DNA of 64,000 nt from Rhizophagus irregularis (taxonomy: Eukaryota > Glomeromycota > Glomeromycetes > Glomerales > Glomeraceae), in contig NC_089444.1 in the NCBI RefSeq assembly GCF_026210795.1, positions 2,222,501 to 2,286,500 of the forward strand, given 5' to 3'. Numbering within the stretch: the first letter of the stretch is position 1; each line of letters opens with the position of its first letter. This document shows positions 35,142-48,533 of this stretch, piece after piece. The position numbers and the translations under genes are program-made. A model generated the notes under the pieces. The model was given only the letters and a program-made list of their open reading frames with translations, was not told the DNA's origin and did not search any database.

Positions 35142-38100
35142 AATTTTCAATTATAACACCGTCTTTAAGTCTCTTTACAATCTTAATATTTATCAAATAA
35201 TTCATACTCCCCACTCTAGTTTAAATTATGTTGTACATTATTAAAAAAAAAAAAAAAAATAATTTTGATAAGAAAAATTTAAAATATAATTTTGTTATAT
35301 ATTATTACTATTATATATTAGTTTGATTTATTTTTTTTTTTTCAAAAAAAAAAAGAGAATCAAAAGTATTATTATATTATATATAATATTATGTTGGACA
35401 TTTGGGTACGAAAAAAAAAATTATTTTATAGCGAGAAATGATAAAAAAATTTATTGAAAAATATCACTTTTCTTTTTATTATTTTGGTGGAATCCATTTC
35501 AGAAAGTATTCACGGAGTTTATTATAAAATTGAACATTATTTTCTTACGAAAACTATTATTATTTTAAAAATTGTGTATGTTTATTTTTTAACGTATGAA
35601 AATGTTTAGATCAAATGTTTTTGTACCAATAGTTATTTTTTTGTCACACAAATAAATGCAGATCTGACCAATCAAATTACCTCAGAAATTTATCATAAAA
35701 ATTGCCTTTTTTGTGATATTTGTTTGAATTGTATCTACACCGTCAAATCGTCAAATCATTTGTGAAAAAAACACCATAATCTACTAATTAACATAATAAC
35801 ATGCGCATTTATTAAGACCATTCACGCGTGTACAGTATTGTGGTCTAGAAGACGTTAAGATAATAATGGAGGATAGATTAACACGTGGAGAAGTTTATTT
35901 ATAATGCGAATTAAATTTTTTTTAAAAAAATTTCAAAAAACACAATTTACTTATCAAATATGTCATAGAGATTTACATTGGTTGTGAGAAATTCGAGTCA
36001 ATGTTACGTTACATGATTAATATGATTAATACATGTAAATTGCGTCAACATCATAAACAATTAAAAAATATGAACCATAACATATGAAAAAAAAATAAAA
36101 AAAATTGAAGGAAAAAATATATAAAATTTGTAACAAAAAAAAACATTAATTTAAGCATACATAGCATATATTATAAATATAAATGACAATTATGTATTAC
36201 ATATTAATTATTATAATCAATTTTTAATAAAAATATATAAAAGTATATTATTTTAAGATCATTATTTTATTGTTGAATAAAAATAATGACGATTAGTTTT
36301 CGTTGATCTTCTTTAACCTATAAAGATGAAAAGAATTCATTTATAGGAAAATCATTTATTTATATATATATATATATATATATTTTTATTTTAAGTATTT
36401 TAAGTACAATATTTTTGATCGAAATGAAATGCATTTGTTGGCTTAAAGACATTATGTTTCAAAAAAAAACATTTTCTATGTCAAAAGAGCATGAATTCTG
36501 AGAATGTGATAAAAAAAAAAAAAAAAAAAAAATACTTTTTTTTCTTTTTTTTTCAAGGGATCGAGAAAAGATGTTTCAGAATATCAAAATTATTTGAATT
36601 TTAAATTTAAAAAAAGGAAAATTTTTCTAAATCGTATTTCAAAGAAATCGATTATTCAGGTTAAAAGATTTCTAAATAACAAAAATTATAGTTAAGTCGT
36701 TACTATAGAAGGCAAAAGAAAATAATATTTGTTTCATAATTGGTTTTAAAAAAAAGGCAGAATCTCATATCTGATACGCATAACACACATAATACACATA
36801 ATAGGCATAAATACATATAAAATAAATAAATATTAGATTTCTAATTAGAAATTTCGCGTATCACAAGATTACAAAGTATAAACAACAGAAGATAACACAA
36901 AAAAACACACACACAAATATACATCAATTATACATGAATTATACATCAAGTTATACATCAAATTATACATCAATTAATACATCAATTATAAATGAAAATT
37001 TCTATTAGCCAAGATAACATTAACCTAATTTCTTTCTTTAAATTTTTTTTTTCATGTAGTGTGTTATCATTATTATTATTATATAAAAAACTTTGATGTA
37101 ACATTAATGATTTATGAATTACATAATCATAAAAATTGACGAATCAAAAAAAGTGGATCTAACTTTTTATTTTAAAAATAAAAAAAAAAAAGATTTTCGA
37201 AAAAGAAAAGTAAAAAAAAAATATTTTTTTTTAAAAAAAGGGTCTAAACAATCAATTATTTTTCATTATTAATTGCATTTTTTTTATAAATTTTTTTTTT
37301 ATTGAATTGTCTAATTCGATCAGAGATTTTCAATTTATTTAACAAAAAAATCGAACATTAATAATTACAAAATTAAAACAATCCCGAGAAAAAAAAATAA
37401 AATAAAATAAAATAAATTGACGTCCTTTGACCTTCATAATTATCATTAATTTAAACGTTAATTACAAAATTAATTAACAACTATTAATCTAATTATAGCT
37501 AATAGGATATCTTCGTAAAGATAAGGAAAATTTGCCGAACCGATGATAAAGTATTTCGGGTCATACAATAATTTAACAAAAATAAAAAAAAAACGATAAA
37601 AAAATTTTCTAACAATTAATCTAAATTATCCCTGCGTCAGAACTCAGAACCCTATATTAAAATAAAACCGGTGGATGTTACCGAAAATATGTATAACATA
37701 TAATAAATATATATTTTAATTTCTAGAAATTCCAGAAACAAAAAAGGGGAAAATTAAAAAAAAAAACGGAAATAGCGAACAAGTATAAGAATAAAGTTCA
37801 TGTATAAAAAAAAGGGCAAACAACAATATATTTTATATTATGTGATTGAGATTGAAGTTTCTTTTTAGATTTTTCTATCATTGACATGTTTTGCGCAGTA
37901 AATTTATATTAATTTATATTATAAATATTTGATTTACCAGAATTGTGAGAGATTACCTTGTTTTATTCGGAGGATTTTTAAAAAAATTTGCAATTATAGA
38001 TTAGCACATCACGATCAAACAAAGAAAATTGAGTGGTTGCATAATTTTTTGTGGTCGGATAAAGGAATAATAATACATAAATAAGTTACATTCAAAACGT

Positions 38101-38457
38101 ACTTAAGTTACATAAATAATATTGAAATTTTCATTCATTATATCATTTATTAGTACTATAATATATACATACATATATATATAGTTTACAAGAACTTATT
38201 ATTGTTGGATAAACATATAAATATGTGCCAAAGATTCCCTTTTTTTTTCCCCATCAAAAAAAAAATTCTACTTTCTTTTATAATTGACCGGCGTCAATTT
38301 ATTCATCCTCCCCTTCTCACTCCTCTCTCCCTTTATAATTTTATTTTAGAATAGTTAGCTGGCTCTCTATTCTTATATATATATATATATAATATACATA
38401 TAATTTATAATCTCTTTAATCTTATTTTACTTTTTCCCTTGAATTCTCGTATCAAAA
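35142..38457. other. AT-rich spacer with simple repeats
   Basis: The 3.3 kb spacer has no supported gene. It contains a (TA)n run near 36361-36383, a poly-A run near 36512-36531, and a minisatellite of TATACATCAAT-like units at about 36915-36995. A pyrimidine-rich stretch (38305-38335) and TA runs precede the carbonic anhydrase start and may belong to its promoter. Confidence 0.65.
36915..36995. repeat. Minisatellite, TATACATCAAT-like unit
   Basis: About seven imperfect copies of an 11-14-base unit (AATTATACATCA) follow each other in non-coding DNA. Confidence 0.7.
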
Positions 38458-39306
38458 ATGAAATCAACATATTTAATCAGTGTTGTTTTATTTGTCACCC
38501 TTTTCCTTTCTGATATTAATCACGCTACTGAAAAAATAGAATTTGGTTATGTCGGTAGTTTAGGACCAGATTTTTGGCATAAACTTAGCGCTGAAAGCGC
38601 AATTTGTGAGACGGGAACAAAACAATCTCCAATCGATATTACTCCAGATGATTTAAAAACTTTAGCTGAACCACCATCCCCAAAATTTGATGATGCCTGT
38701 GACGTTGAATCAATACATAATGGTAATACGGTTGAAATCTCTTCAGGAAAAGAAGAAGTTCCTTTACCTGCAGAAATAACAATTGATGGGGAAAAATATG
38801 AATTACAACAATTTCATTTTCATACTCCTTCAGAACATAGAATTGGAGGTCGTCATTTTGAAGTTGAACAACATTTAGTATTTAAAAGTGAAAGTGAAAA
38901 AATTAGCGTTGTTGCTGTACTTTATAACGTTGGTGAAAAAGCTTCAGCTTTTATGGCTCCTATTGTTAACAATTTACCTGAAAAAGCTGGTAATTCAACG
39001 AAGCTTGACAAAGTTGAACTCAAAAAATTGTTGAAGGACGTTGATGGTATTACTAAATCTTTTACTTATTCAGGTAGTTTAACTACCCCACCTTGTACTG
39101 AAGGTGTTACTTGGTATGTTAATAAAGAACCTCAATCAGTTTCCTTTCAACAATTCAACAAATTAAGAGATGCTATAGGATTCAATTCTCGATTTACTCA
39201 ATTAAGAGAAGGTGAAAATAATCCAGAAAATGAATCGATTGGATTAGTTGATACTTATAAAGTGAAGAAGAGATCTCTTTATAGTCGTGGTTATTTTAGA
39301 AATTAA
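38458..39306 (+). CDS. Secreted alpha-class carbonic anhydrase
   Basis: A single exon encodes 282 residues. The first 21-23 residues form a signal peptide (MKSTYLISVVLFVTLFLSDI), so the enzyme should enter the secretory path. It interconverts CO2 and bicarbonate. The alpha-class signature is complete: zinc ligands His120 and His122 (QQFHFHTPSEH) and His139 (FEVEQHLVF), the Glu126-His127 pair, the KQSPIDI motif, and SGSLTTPPCTEGVTW near 205-219. Cys50 and Cys213 are placed to form the usual disulphide. The length fits extracellular fungal members. No GPI or membrane anchor is visible at the C-terminus, which is basic (KVKKRSLYSRGYF). Confidence 0.94.
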   Translation: MKSTYLISVVLFVTLFLSDINHATEKIEFGYVGSLGPDFWHKLSAESAICETGTKQSPIDITPDDLKTLAEPPSPKFDDACDVESIHNGNTVEISSGKEEVPLPAEITIDGEKYELQQFHFHTPSEHRIGGRHFEVEQHLVFKSESEKISVVAVLYNVGEKASAFMAPIVNNLPEKAGNSTKLDKVELKKLLKDVDGITKSFTYSGSLTTPPCTEGVTWYVNKEPQSVSFQQFNKLRDAIGFNSRFTQLREGENNPENESIGLVDTYKVKKRSLYSRGYFRN

Positions 39307-40925
39307 GAATAATTCTTGACGCCTGTCTTTCATTTTAATTTTTCTTTTTATTTGTGGGGGGTACTATTGGGGTTGTTTGAGAAATTAGATATTTCTTGCT
39401 TGGGTTATTTTAGTGGGAAATTTTAGTGGGAACCAGATATTTAATGTTACTCTTGACGATTATTTATTAATTCGTCTCGGGTTTTTCTTTCTTTCTTTCT
39501 TTTTTTTTTTTTTTAGAAAAAAAGAAAAAAAATTAATAAATAAAATTATAATTAAAAAAATATAATTTGTATAACACGTACTGTACTGTAATAAAAATTT
39601 TTACATTTAATTTTTTTTTTTAATTAGCAGCACGAAAGATTAACCTTTTGCATCAAACTCAAACGTTAAATGTGTCTTGTTTCAAAAATAATTACACGGC
39701 GATCAAATTTATAAATAACAAATCATACAAATTTATTTTTTCTAAAAAAAAAGAGATTGAAAATTAGTACTTGGAATTTATTTATAGAAATAATTAACAA
39801 AAAACACGATTTTATCGGCCCCCTTGGTCGGTCCGAGAACGGAATGGAATTTATAAGGACCGAGGATCGTTAAAAATGACAATCTTTTTTTAACGAAAGT
39901 AAGTTGAGTTGAATAAAATGAGAAAAATCTTTAAAAATTAAAGAGGTAAAATATATATTATAATGCTGATAATATTATAATAAGTCATAAGAGAGATAAA
40001 CATTTAAAATATTTAAATAACCTCTATTAATAAACTCTGAATAGGTAATATCGTAACTTGAAATAGATATATTGAAAAAGTGCCCAAAGAATCCCAATAA
40101 TTTTGGTAAATACAAGTAATTTCACCCAAACTGTCCCTTACTACCGAGTGAATTAATTTTTTTAATTTTTTAATTAAAATAATTAAAAAAATTTACCGAA
40201 ATTAAAAAATTTGCATTTCCTAAATCTGGCTCTAGGGATTGACTTGGCCAAGTCGGATTTGGATTGGGACCGGATCCAAGTTTGATGATTGATATGATCT
40301 CAAACTGGTGCAAAATAATCTCATACATACAATATTATTCATCGCAGGAAACCACATGGTAATGGTTTGGTAAGCCAGATTTTGATCGGATTTAACTATA
40401 TAAAAAAAAAAAGACAAAAAAAAACCGATTGGGCATAATAATATCGCTTTATAAATGTACAGAGTTATTCCATGAATTAGGATTTTCCAATTAGATTAAA
40501 ATCCGGTGTTGAATTTCGGATGTTTACAAATCTGGAAAAAGGATAAAAAATCTCAGCTTTTTTAAGAAAAATGGGAATTACCATATGACAGGTAAATTCC
40601 ATGCCTCAATTTGGCACGTCTTTTTATGTTTCATTTAAAATGGCATTAATTAACAACTCCTTGGTTACAAATTGTTTTTTTTTTTGAATGAAAATCTCTT
40701 TAATTTATAGATCATAGTGATTTTTTTTTTATTATTAAACTTTTTACCTTTACAAGATTGTAGTAAAAAAAAAATAAAACCAAAACAGAAATTTTATCCT
40801 TTTAAATAATAAATTTTTTAAAAATATGCCAAGAATTTTTTATTTTTTTTCCACAACGAAATATTCTAAATTAGGAACTACTTTGAAACTCAATTTTTCA
40901 TGTTTATATAAATAAATAAAAACTT

Positions 40926-41030
40926 GAAACTTGGAAAAAAGTTTAGGAATGTTTAGGAAAAGTTTGGGAAAAGTTTGGGAAAAAGTTTAGGTAAAGTTTA
41001 AATAAAGTTTAAGTAAAATTTAGGAAAAAA
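40926..41030. repeat. Tandem repeat, about 11-12-base unit
   Basis: About eight imperfect copies of a unit close to AAAAGTTTGGG / AAAGTTTAGGT run in a head-to-tail array. Confidence 0.75.
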
Positions 41031-42047
41031 GTCGGAGAAATCGTCAAAATTCATCATTTTCACAGTCTTTGGGAACTTTTGGGAATGAAATCACATACTA
41101 AATCATATTAGATTATCACGTTCTAAACGATCTACAATTTCAATTAAAATCAATTAAAATCACAATGAATACTCTTCTCAAGACAGACAAAATTAAATAC
41201 ATGAGAATTATTGTTGTGAAACATACATAAGATACCCCGTGACAATAAATGAATTGAATTCTGTAGTATAAAGATCAAAGTATGTTGATCAAAATAGGAA
41301 ATCTCTCATAAAAAATACTTATATAATATTTGGATATATTATTTTACCAACCAATTGTGCATAGTTACCGTGTATACGATATGTAAACAAGAAAGTAATG
41401 AAACCTAACTTTTATAAATAATAATATATTTGTTTCAATTAGGTTTTATTAGTGTTTTATCTTATCTGTAATCTTGTCATTTAACAATAAATTTGCTTAT
41501 CACGTGACATCGGATACAGTCGGATATAATAAGTATAGCTTTTCATTTTATTTACTATTCTATTTTTAATTGCTTCTGAGTTTCCCAAATCCCAATCCAA
41601 AAAGAATTGCTCTGTGTGACTGTGTTTGTGTAATCTATTTAATTGTTAAACTTTTGCAAAATTAGAATTAATCATACTTTATATGACTATACACATTTTG
41701 GCTATAATGATTTTCTTGGCGATAATTTTACTGTCCAGATTATTGTTTTTGTTGAGGCGCACTATTTAATACTTATAAATGGAGTGACAATATTATAATA
41801 ACGTTAGAATAACCTGATTTTTATTATTAATCAAATGATGAAATGATCATATTGCCAACGTAGATCGTGAATTTTTTGACATACAAAGTTCTTAATATAA
41901 TTATTGAATAACTTTTTTTAAAAAAAAAAATCTTCTGATTATCCAATGTATAATACGAAATATGGTATGGTTTTTTTATAGTAAAAAATTTTTTTTTTTT
42001 GTTTGTTTAAATAACTTATTTTATTTTAGTATTGTTTTTAATTAGCG

Positions 42048-42050
42048 CCT

Positions 42051-42108
<58 letters not shown>

Positions 42109-42109
42109 C
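42048..42109. repeat. Long poly-T tract
   Basis: The tract is nearly uninterrupted T for about 60 bases, with one C. It is not next to a recognisable retroelement. The true length may be uncertain because such runs are hard to sequence. Confidence 0.85.
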
Positions 42110-42429
42110 TCTTTTATATAAATTTATCTGAATTTTCTAAAATTTTCTTCCTTGTCAGGTTTCCATTGTCAAATGTGTGACATACATTTTTTTTTTTTTT
42201 GTGAGACAAGAAAGTTAAAATTGTTTGAAAAATTCTTTTTTTAAAAAAAAAGAAAGTTTGCACTTATTTTTTTACTCTTTTCCCCTTTTTCTAAAAAATA
42301 AAAAAATAAAAAAATAAAAATATATATATAATATAAATTTAAATATATATATATATTATTATATATTTCGAGGAAATTTTCGGGCATAATATATATTTTT
42401 TCTTAATTTTTAATGATAAAATATTAATT

Positions 42430-44251
42430 ATGGTAGAAATAAACGAAAATAATGTAAATATTAAAGAAAATAGAACGGAAATGACTACGAAGGAAGAAGA
42501 AACTATGGATAAAAAAGTAGTGGAGGACGTTTCTATTAAGAATAATAATAATGAACCTTCAACAACGACAATGACTACAACAACGACAACAACAACAAAG
42601 TCAACAACAGAAGTGGATAATATTTCACATAGTATATCAATATATGATGAAAAAAATAATTTATCAATTAAAAGGATAATACAAATTATAGGAAAAGGAC
42701 ATTCTAAAAAAAACAATAATGTGGCCGAAAATTCAAAAATTCAAAATAATGATAATGATAATTTATTAATTCATGAATTTGACGCAACAACAGAAGATCC
42801 TTTTACTCTTGAATCATTTGATACTCTTATACAACAACATTCTGAAAAAGATAAAGATTTTATTATTGCAAGAGTAACAACTGTTGACCCTACCGATGAA
42901 TTAAAATCTTATCATTCATATTATTCTGGTCATCATATTAATAAAGTATTATTCAGAACTCAACCTGATCAAGGTTTATTACATCGTATGAAAGCTAAAA
43001 ATGTGAGTGTAAAAAAAAAATATTTTTATTGTTTTTTTTTTTCAAGTCGAAAAGTCGAATTTTTTCTGACAAATTCTTTTTTCTCTTAAAACATTTTAGC
43101 CATTAAATAATATGAATATAATTGGAGATGTACATTATTACGTCGTTAAAGCGTCAAGCGTAAAGAAATTACCAACATTTACAAAATCATCTTCAATGTC
43201 GACTACATCAAAAAAAACATTACGAGTTAATGGAGAATCAACAATAATGGCAACTTCATCGCTTGATAAAGTTGAAAAAGGTGTTACAAAAATTAATATT
43301 GATAATATTGATGATATAAGGTCAAATTCAAATAAATTACGTTCAGCTCCACCATCAATATGGAATTTTGAACGTAATGATGATGATGATGATGAAAAGT
43401 TTGCCATTGAAATGGAATCAACTTCAAATAATAAGAGATGGTCTGCTGATGATTCTTTAAAACCTCTTCCAAAAGCTATTACTGCCAATCATAATTCTTC
43501 AACTTCTGGTGCTGATGAAAATTTTGAAAGATTATTAACAAATTTTAAATTACAAACTTTTAATAATCATGATGATAATGAAAATAATAGTCATTCAAGT
43601 AAAATTATTATACCACCTTTAGTAAATAATGAAATTTCCGTTTCAATTTCACATAATGATTTAAAAGAACAACAAATTGACTCCCCAATCACATTAACAC
43701 AATCACCAACGAAGGATTCGCATTCAATATCAATAAATGAAGAAGAAGGAGTTGAAGATGGTACAATTTATTATAAGGCAAAATTTTACGCGACTGATGA
43801 TGATTTCTTAATGCATTCCGTAATACGACATTTTTTTAAAGCAAACGCATTGGAACCAATGGACGCACAATTATTCACAATAAATACTTCATCACATAAT
43901 AATCCTAATGTGAATGTAACTCCAAGTGCACGACTTGAAAGAATAGTAACAGGTCATGAAACGTATTTATTAGATCCTATGGTTATTGGTAATATGCGAC
44001 CTCCTGTAGCAAGAAGTATAGATTCGAATGAATTAAACGCTGTTCCGACTTCAAGATGGCGGAGAGCATTAAATAATATGAGAATGAATAAAGGTTTAAG
44101 ATGGTTGGTACTAATGTATATGATATTTGGATTTTTATTAATTAGATTTGTAGTTGCTGAAACTTATGCTTATTTAATGGCTTTTCTTCTGATGTTGTGC
44201 TTGTTTCTTGTATTTTGTGTCGGAAGTGGTGTTGGAATTTGGGGAAGATAA
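42430..44251 (+). CDS. Unrecognised 574-residue protein with C-terminal membrane segments
   Basis: Two exons (42430-43002 and 43100-44251) are joined in phase at a GTGAGT donor. I do not recognise the family. The N-terminal 110 residues are low complexity (Asn, Glu and a Thr run encoded by ACA/ACG repeats). An ordered-looking block at about 115-205 includes TEDPFTLESFDTLIQQHSEK, SYYSGHHINKVLFRTQPDQG and LLHRMKAKNPLNNMNIIGDV, continuing across the intron. A middle Ser/Asn-rich part is followed by a second ordered block (EDGTIYYKAKFYATDDDFLM ... ETYLLDPMVIGN). The last 50 residues hold two hydrophobic segments. It is probably a membrane-anchored protein with a cytosolic or lumenal head; its role is unknown. 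Confidence 0.75.
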
Positions 44252-44840
44252 TGAGTTTGTTTTGTTCTTTGATAATTTATTTATTTTTATTTATTTCTCT
44301 AATCAACTTTTTTTAATTTTGTTATTTTTGTAACATTTAATTTAACTGCATCGATAAAAAAAAAAATTACTTTATTTCACGTGTATTCAATAATTTACAA
44401 GAAAAAAAAAAATTTTTTTTACGTATATTCTTTTTTCTTTAATTTCGTTTTTAATAAAATTTTTTATTAGGTTATATACATGAGTAAAAAATAATAATAA
44501 AAAAAAACTAAAAATAAAAAAAAATTATAACAAAAATACAACTAAATAAAAAAATATAAAAATACAACTAATAAAAAAAAATTATAACAAAAAAATATAA
44601 CAAAAAAATACAACTGAAAAGAAATACTATATACTGTGATTAAAAAAAAAAATTTTACAATCATGCAAATCATGCAAGGACAAAATAAACTAATGATAAT
44701 TTTCCACCCCCAAGTTATCATTAATAAATGATGATTAGATTAACAAGTGTCCACATCATTAATAAATGATGGTTTGATTAAAAAATATTAAGAAACCCTA
44801 CTCGGTTCTTTTTTTTTAAAATAATAGAAATAAAAAAAAA

Positions 44841-45485
44841 GGTTAACGATAATAATTCGAAACATATCAAAGGACCATCAAATATATCAAAAGACACGAT
44901 CTTTTTTTTTTTACATAGTCCAAATCATGTTAATATAATGAAGTCATTCAATGATAGTTTTCCTTTTTTTTTTCGTTAGCCCTACAATGCAAAAAATAAA
45001 TTTTTTTTATAGTGTGATGGATAAGTATGATGATCTATTAAGATCCGTTCTATTCTATGAAAAGAAGTTATTTTCAAAGAAATTATTAAGACAAAATGTT
45101 CCATAACATATCAAAAGGACCTTTTAAAGTATCAAAAACACGTTTGAACAAAGATTTTATAATTTTTTTGTTAGTTCAAATATGGTGATAAATTAAAGTC
45201 ACTCAATGATTATGTTTTCCCTTTTTTCCTTGAATGTTCTTAATAAATTTCATGCGACGAAGTTGACGGGATTGGTTGGATCGAGTCACCGGAAGAAAGA
45301 AACTATTTAGAAAGCAAAGGATTAACGATTATGATTCGTAACATAATCAAGGACCTTTAACAAAATATATCAAAAAAGCCATGTTGAACAGGAATTCTAT
45401 AAAATTTTTGTTAGTTCAATCATGTCGATATAATAAAAGTCATTCACTGATAATGTTTTCTTTTTTTCGTTGTCCTTGTAAATAA
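44841..45485 (+). repeat. Three-copy tandem array, about 240-base unit
   Basis: Copies begin near 44841, 45082 and 45319. Each shares ACATATCAAAAGGACC, then ATATCAAAA(G)ACACG, then TTTGTTAGTTCAAATATG and AAGTCATTCAATGATAATGT words, then a TTTTCC(T)n end. They are clearly related but diverged. Nothing in them looks coding. Confidence 0.75.
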
Positions 45486-46569
45486 ATAGTTTCCTTTAAA
45501 AGTGGTAATTAATGGAGCATGTATTAGGTTATTAGGTGGTATAGGAGTATTGCGATATTACTGGAAATATACGGTATTATTGGAGATAAACGGTACCATG
45601 TTTGTATTAGAGGTATGCGGTATTATTGGAGATAGGTAAAGAGGTAAAGGTTACGAGACCGATCCATTCTAATTCGAAAGGAAAGTAATCCTATAAAAAG
45701 GATATATTATTTTTCTTTTTTATTTTTTTTTATTTTTTTTATATTTTTTTAAATTTATTTGAATTCGAATTGAGGAAATTTCGTATCCTTTATATATGTA
45801 AAAAAAGTACGAAAAAGCTAAATCACATCATTACGGGACTAAAAAATAAGGTGATTGTTTTTAAGTGGGTTAATATTTTAACGACTAGGTAAAGTGGGGG
45901 AATTTTACTTTTTTACGATTAAAATAAAGTGGGGTGATTTCTTTTTTTAACGATTAAGTGAATCTTGGCGATTAATAATCAGATGACGGAATCTTGGCAT
46001 TTTAATACAATAGGAAAAAAAGGGACGAAAAAATAAACGGAAATTTCCCAATGGCGTGGTAAATTATTTAATTTAGCCAATCCTATGATCACGCCATACG
46101 GTTAAAACTACGGTACGGCACGGTACGGGTATTCCCGGGCATATGATTACAATTGAAAAAAAAGTTGTGGCGATATTTCCGATTTCCGATTCTTTCTTTT
46201 TTTTTCCATGAATTCTACGGCAATATTACAAATATTTAATCATTTTTTTTAGAATATTCTTTTTTTGGGAAAGTCTGAAACTACGCCATACTGATATGTC
46301 ATTGAGAAAAAAAAAAGATTGCCTATTATGATTTTCAACCAACAATGAATAATCTATTCACACAATGCATGCAAAGAAAATTTTATTATTTTTTTTTTTA
46401 GTTTTAAGAAAAAAAAAATACAATTATAAAAAAAAAAAAGAAAAAACAAACAAAAAAAAAAAATATCCAATCAGAATCAGATTAATCCGATTCTTATTTA
46501 AGGAAAACCCGTTCAATGAAACGGGAGTAAAAAAAAAAAAATTTTTTTTTAATTGTAAATCATCGTAAA

Positions 46570-46830
46570 TCAATCAGTAAAAAAAGATGTCAAAAATTTT
46601 TTTTTTAATGATTTGATTTAAAAATATAAAAAATGTCAAAATTTTTTTTAATAATTTGATTTTAAAAACAGTAAAAAAGGTGTCAAAAAATTTTGATTTT
46701 AAAAACAGTAAAGTTGCCCCAAATTTTTACTGATTTGTAATAAAAGATGTCAAATAATTTGATTTAAAAAGTATGATGTTAATAATTGATTCAAAAGATG
46801 CCAAAATTTTCAATAATGTGATTTATAAAT
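46570..46830 (+). repeat. Degenerate minisatellite
   Basis: Repeated AAAAAGATGTCAAAATTTTT and AATGATTTGATTTAAAAA words alternate through the segment with a rough 55-60-base period. Confidence 0.6.
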
Positions 46831-47363
46831 TTTTTTTTAAAAAAAAAGTCGTCATTTTCATTTGAAATTTCAATTTCATTAATTACTCAAAAATAAATAA
46901 AAAAAAATTATTTTTTTTCATTTTTCCTTGTTAAAAAAGATATCCTTTTTTGTTTGAAAAAAAAAAAGCTGAGGGGGACGCAGTTATTATTAATATTTTG
47001 TAAATCCCTTCGTTTTAAATTATATATTGCGTAACTTGCGTGATATTTATCATTATACCGCAAGTTTAAAAAGTACAAGATATCTAATAAATCAATGATG
47101 CAATTTTTATCCAATCATATTTCAAATCAATCAAAGATTAATGTTACATTTCTTAACATTACTAATACAAAAGGGGAGTTATCATTCTCTAAATGTATTA
47201 ACTTATTTGATCAAACTTTTGATATAAAATTATCTCATCTTTCCTGTTCACAAGAATTCAGGTTTTTTTTTTAAAAAAAAAAGATCCAACTCGAAATCTT
47301 TAACGAAAAATAATTGTTCTTTTTTTTTTTTTACAAAAAAAATCTTTTTTTTTTAATTGAAAA

Positions 47364-48233
47364 ATGTCTTTACGTTTAGGAAGTATTGCACCAAATTTTA
47401 AAGCTCAAACTACCAAAGGTGATATTGATTTTCACGAATACATTGGTGGTTCTTGGGCTATATTATTCTCTCATCCTGCTGACTTTAGTAAGATTCTTTT
47501 TCGTATTTTAATTTACCTTTTCAATCTTTTTTTTTTTTTTTTTGAAATGTAAATATGTAAATAACTTTTTTTTTTTAAAAAAAAAAAATTCTCTTTCTCC
47601 TCATATTTATAAAAAAGCTCCAGTCTGTACAACAGAACTTGGAGAAGTAGCTCGTCGTTCTAAAGATTTTGCTGACCGTGGTGTGAAAGTTATTGGACTT
47701 TCTGCAAATGAATTATCTGATCATGAAAAATGGGTTGATGATATTAATGAAGTTAATAATGTTAATGTTGATTTCCCAATTATCGCTGATCATGAGAGAA
47801 AAGTTTCCGCTTTATATGATATGTTAGACCATCAAGATATTACTAATGTTGATACAAAAGGAATTCCATTCACTGTTAGAAGTGTTTTCATCATTGATCC
47901 TAAAAAGATCATTCGTTTGATGATCACTTATCCTGCTTCAACTGGTATGTTTTTGATCGTTTAAGGGATTCGAAATCTTTTAGTATTTTTAATTTGTTTT
48001 AAAAAGTAATTTCAATTTTTTTTTTTAATGAAGGACGTAATTTTGATGAAGTCATTCGTGTCATTGATTCCCTTCAACTTGGTGATAAACATCGTATCAC
48101 TACTCCTGCTAATTGGAAGAAGGGTGATGAAGTTATTGTTCATCCTGGTGTTTCTAATGAAGAAGCCGAGAAATTATTCCCTGGTTTCAGAACTGTTAAA
48201 CCATACCTTCGTTTAGCAAAATCACCTTTCTAA
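47364..48233 (+). CDS. 1-Cys peroxiredoxin (Prx6-type)
   Basis: Three exons (47364-47487, 47618-47944 and 48034-48233) encode 216 residues. The peroxidatic motif is HPADFTPVCTTELGEVARRS with Cys45; no other cysteine exists, which defines the 1-Cys type. The Prx6-class C-terminal domain is present (DKHRITTPANWKKGDEVIVH, then PYLRLAKSPF). Such enzymes reduce hydrogen peroxide and organic or phospholipid hydroperoxides, in cytosol or mitochondria. I see no targeting extension before MSLRLGSIAPNFKAQT. The first intron falls inside the Thr codon three residues before the active Cys. The gene is convergent with the bZIP gene, 300 bases away. Confidence 0.95.
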
Positions 48234-48533
48234 ATAAGAGGAAATGTGTCATGATTTAATTTTTACATCAATAATTATTAATTTAAGTAAATAAGAAAGT
48301 CGTGTGTGTTTATTTTATGAAACTTTTTTTTTTTTTTTTTTTAAGTTAATTTTTTTAGTTAATTACGAAAGTACAAGTTAAAATTCAAACAAAAGAAAAA
48401 AAATAATTCTAATTAATAGTAAAAAGAAAATCTGCATAAAAAACTTTATGCGAAAAAATACCCCCCTACAACTGGATTTTACATCGCGAATAAAAGAATA
48501 TATTTTATTCATACAATCATTAATGAATGTCAT
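48234..48533. other. Convergent 3' spacer
   Basis: This spacer holds the 3' regions of the peroxiredoxin (+) and the bZIP gene (-). It contains a poly-T run and nothing else recognisable. Confidence 0.6.

Larger units (their letters stand above)
39307..42429. other. AT-rich spacer with repeats
   Basis: There is no supported gene in 3.1 kb. It holds a tandem AAAAGTTTGGG-like array at about 40926-41030, a long poly-T run at about 42048-42109, and poly-A/T blocks just before the next gene. Confidence 0.65.
44252..47363. other. AT-rich spacer with tandem and simple repeats
   Basis: No gene is supported. It contains a three-copy array with a period of about 240 bases (44841-45485), short repeats of a GGTATTATTGGAGATA word near 45535-45640, and a degenerate array of AAAGATGTCAAAATTTTTTTT units at about 46570-46830. 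An open frame near 46365-46568 is poly-Lys low complexity and was not called. Confidence 0.65.

Noticed and set aside
40232-40417. 61-codon minus-strand frame
   Set aside because: No domain, no splice partners and no conserved-looking pattern; likely chance in a spacer.
42339-42716. Minus-strand 125-codon frame
   Set aside because: Antisense of the Thr-run and Asn/Glu-rich start of the 574-residue protein.
46365-46568. Poly-Lys open frame
   Set aside because: Generated by A-runs; no start context, no ordered sequence, no domain.
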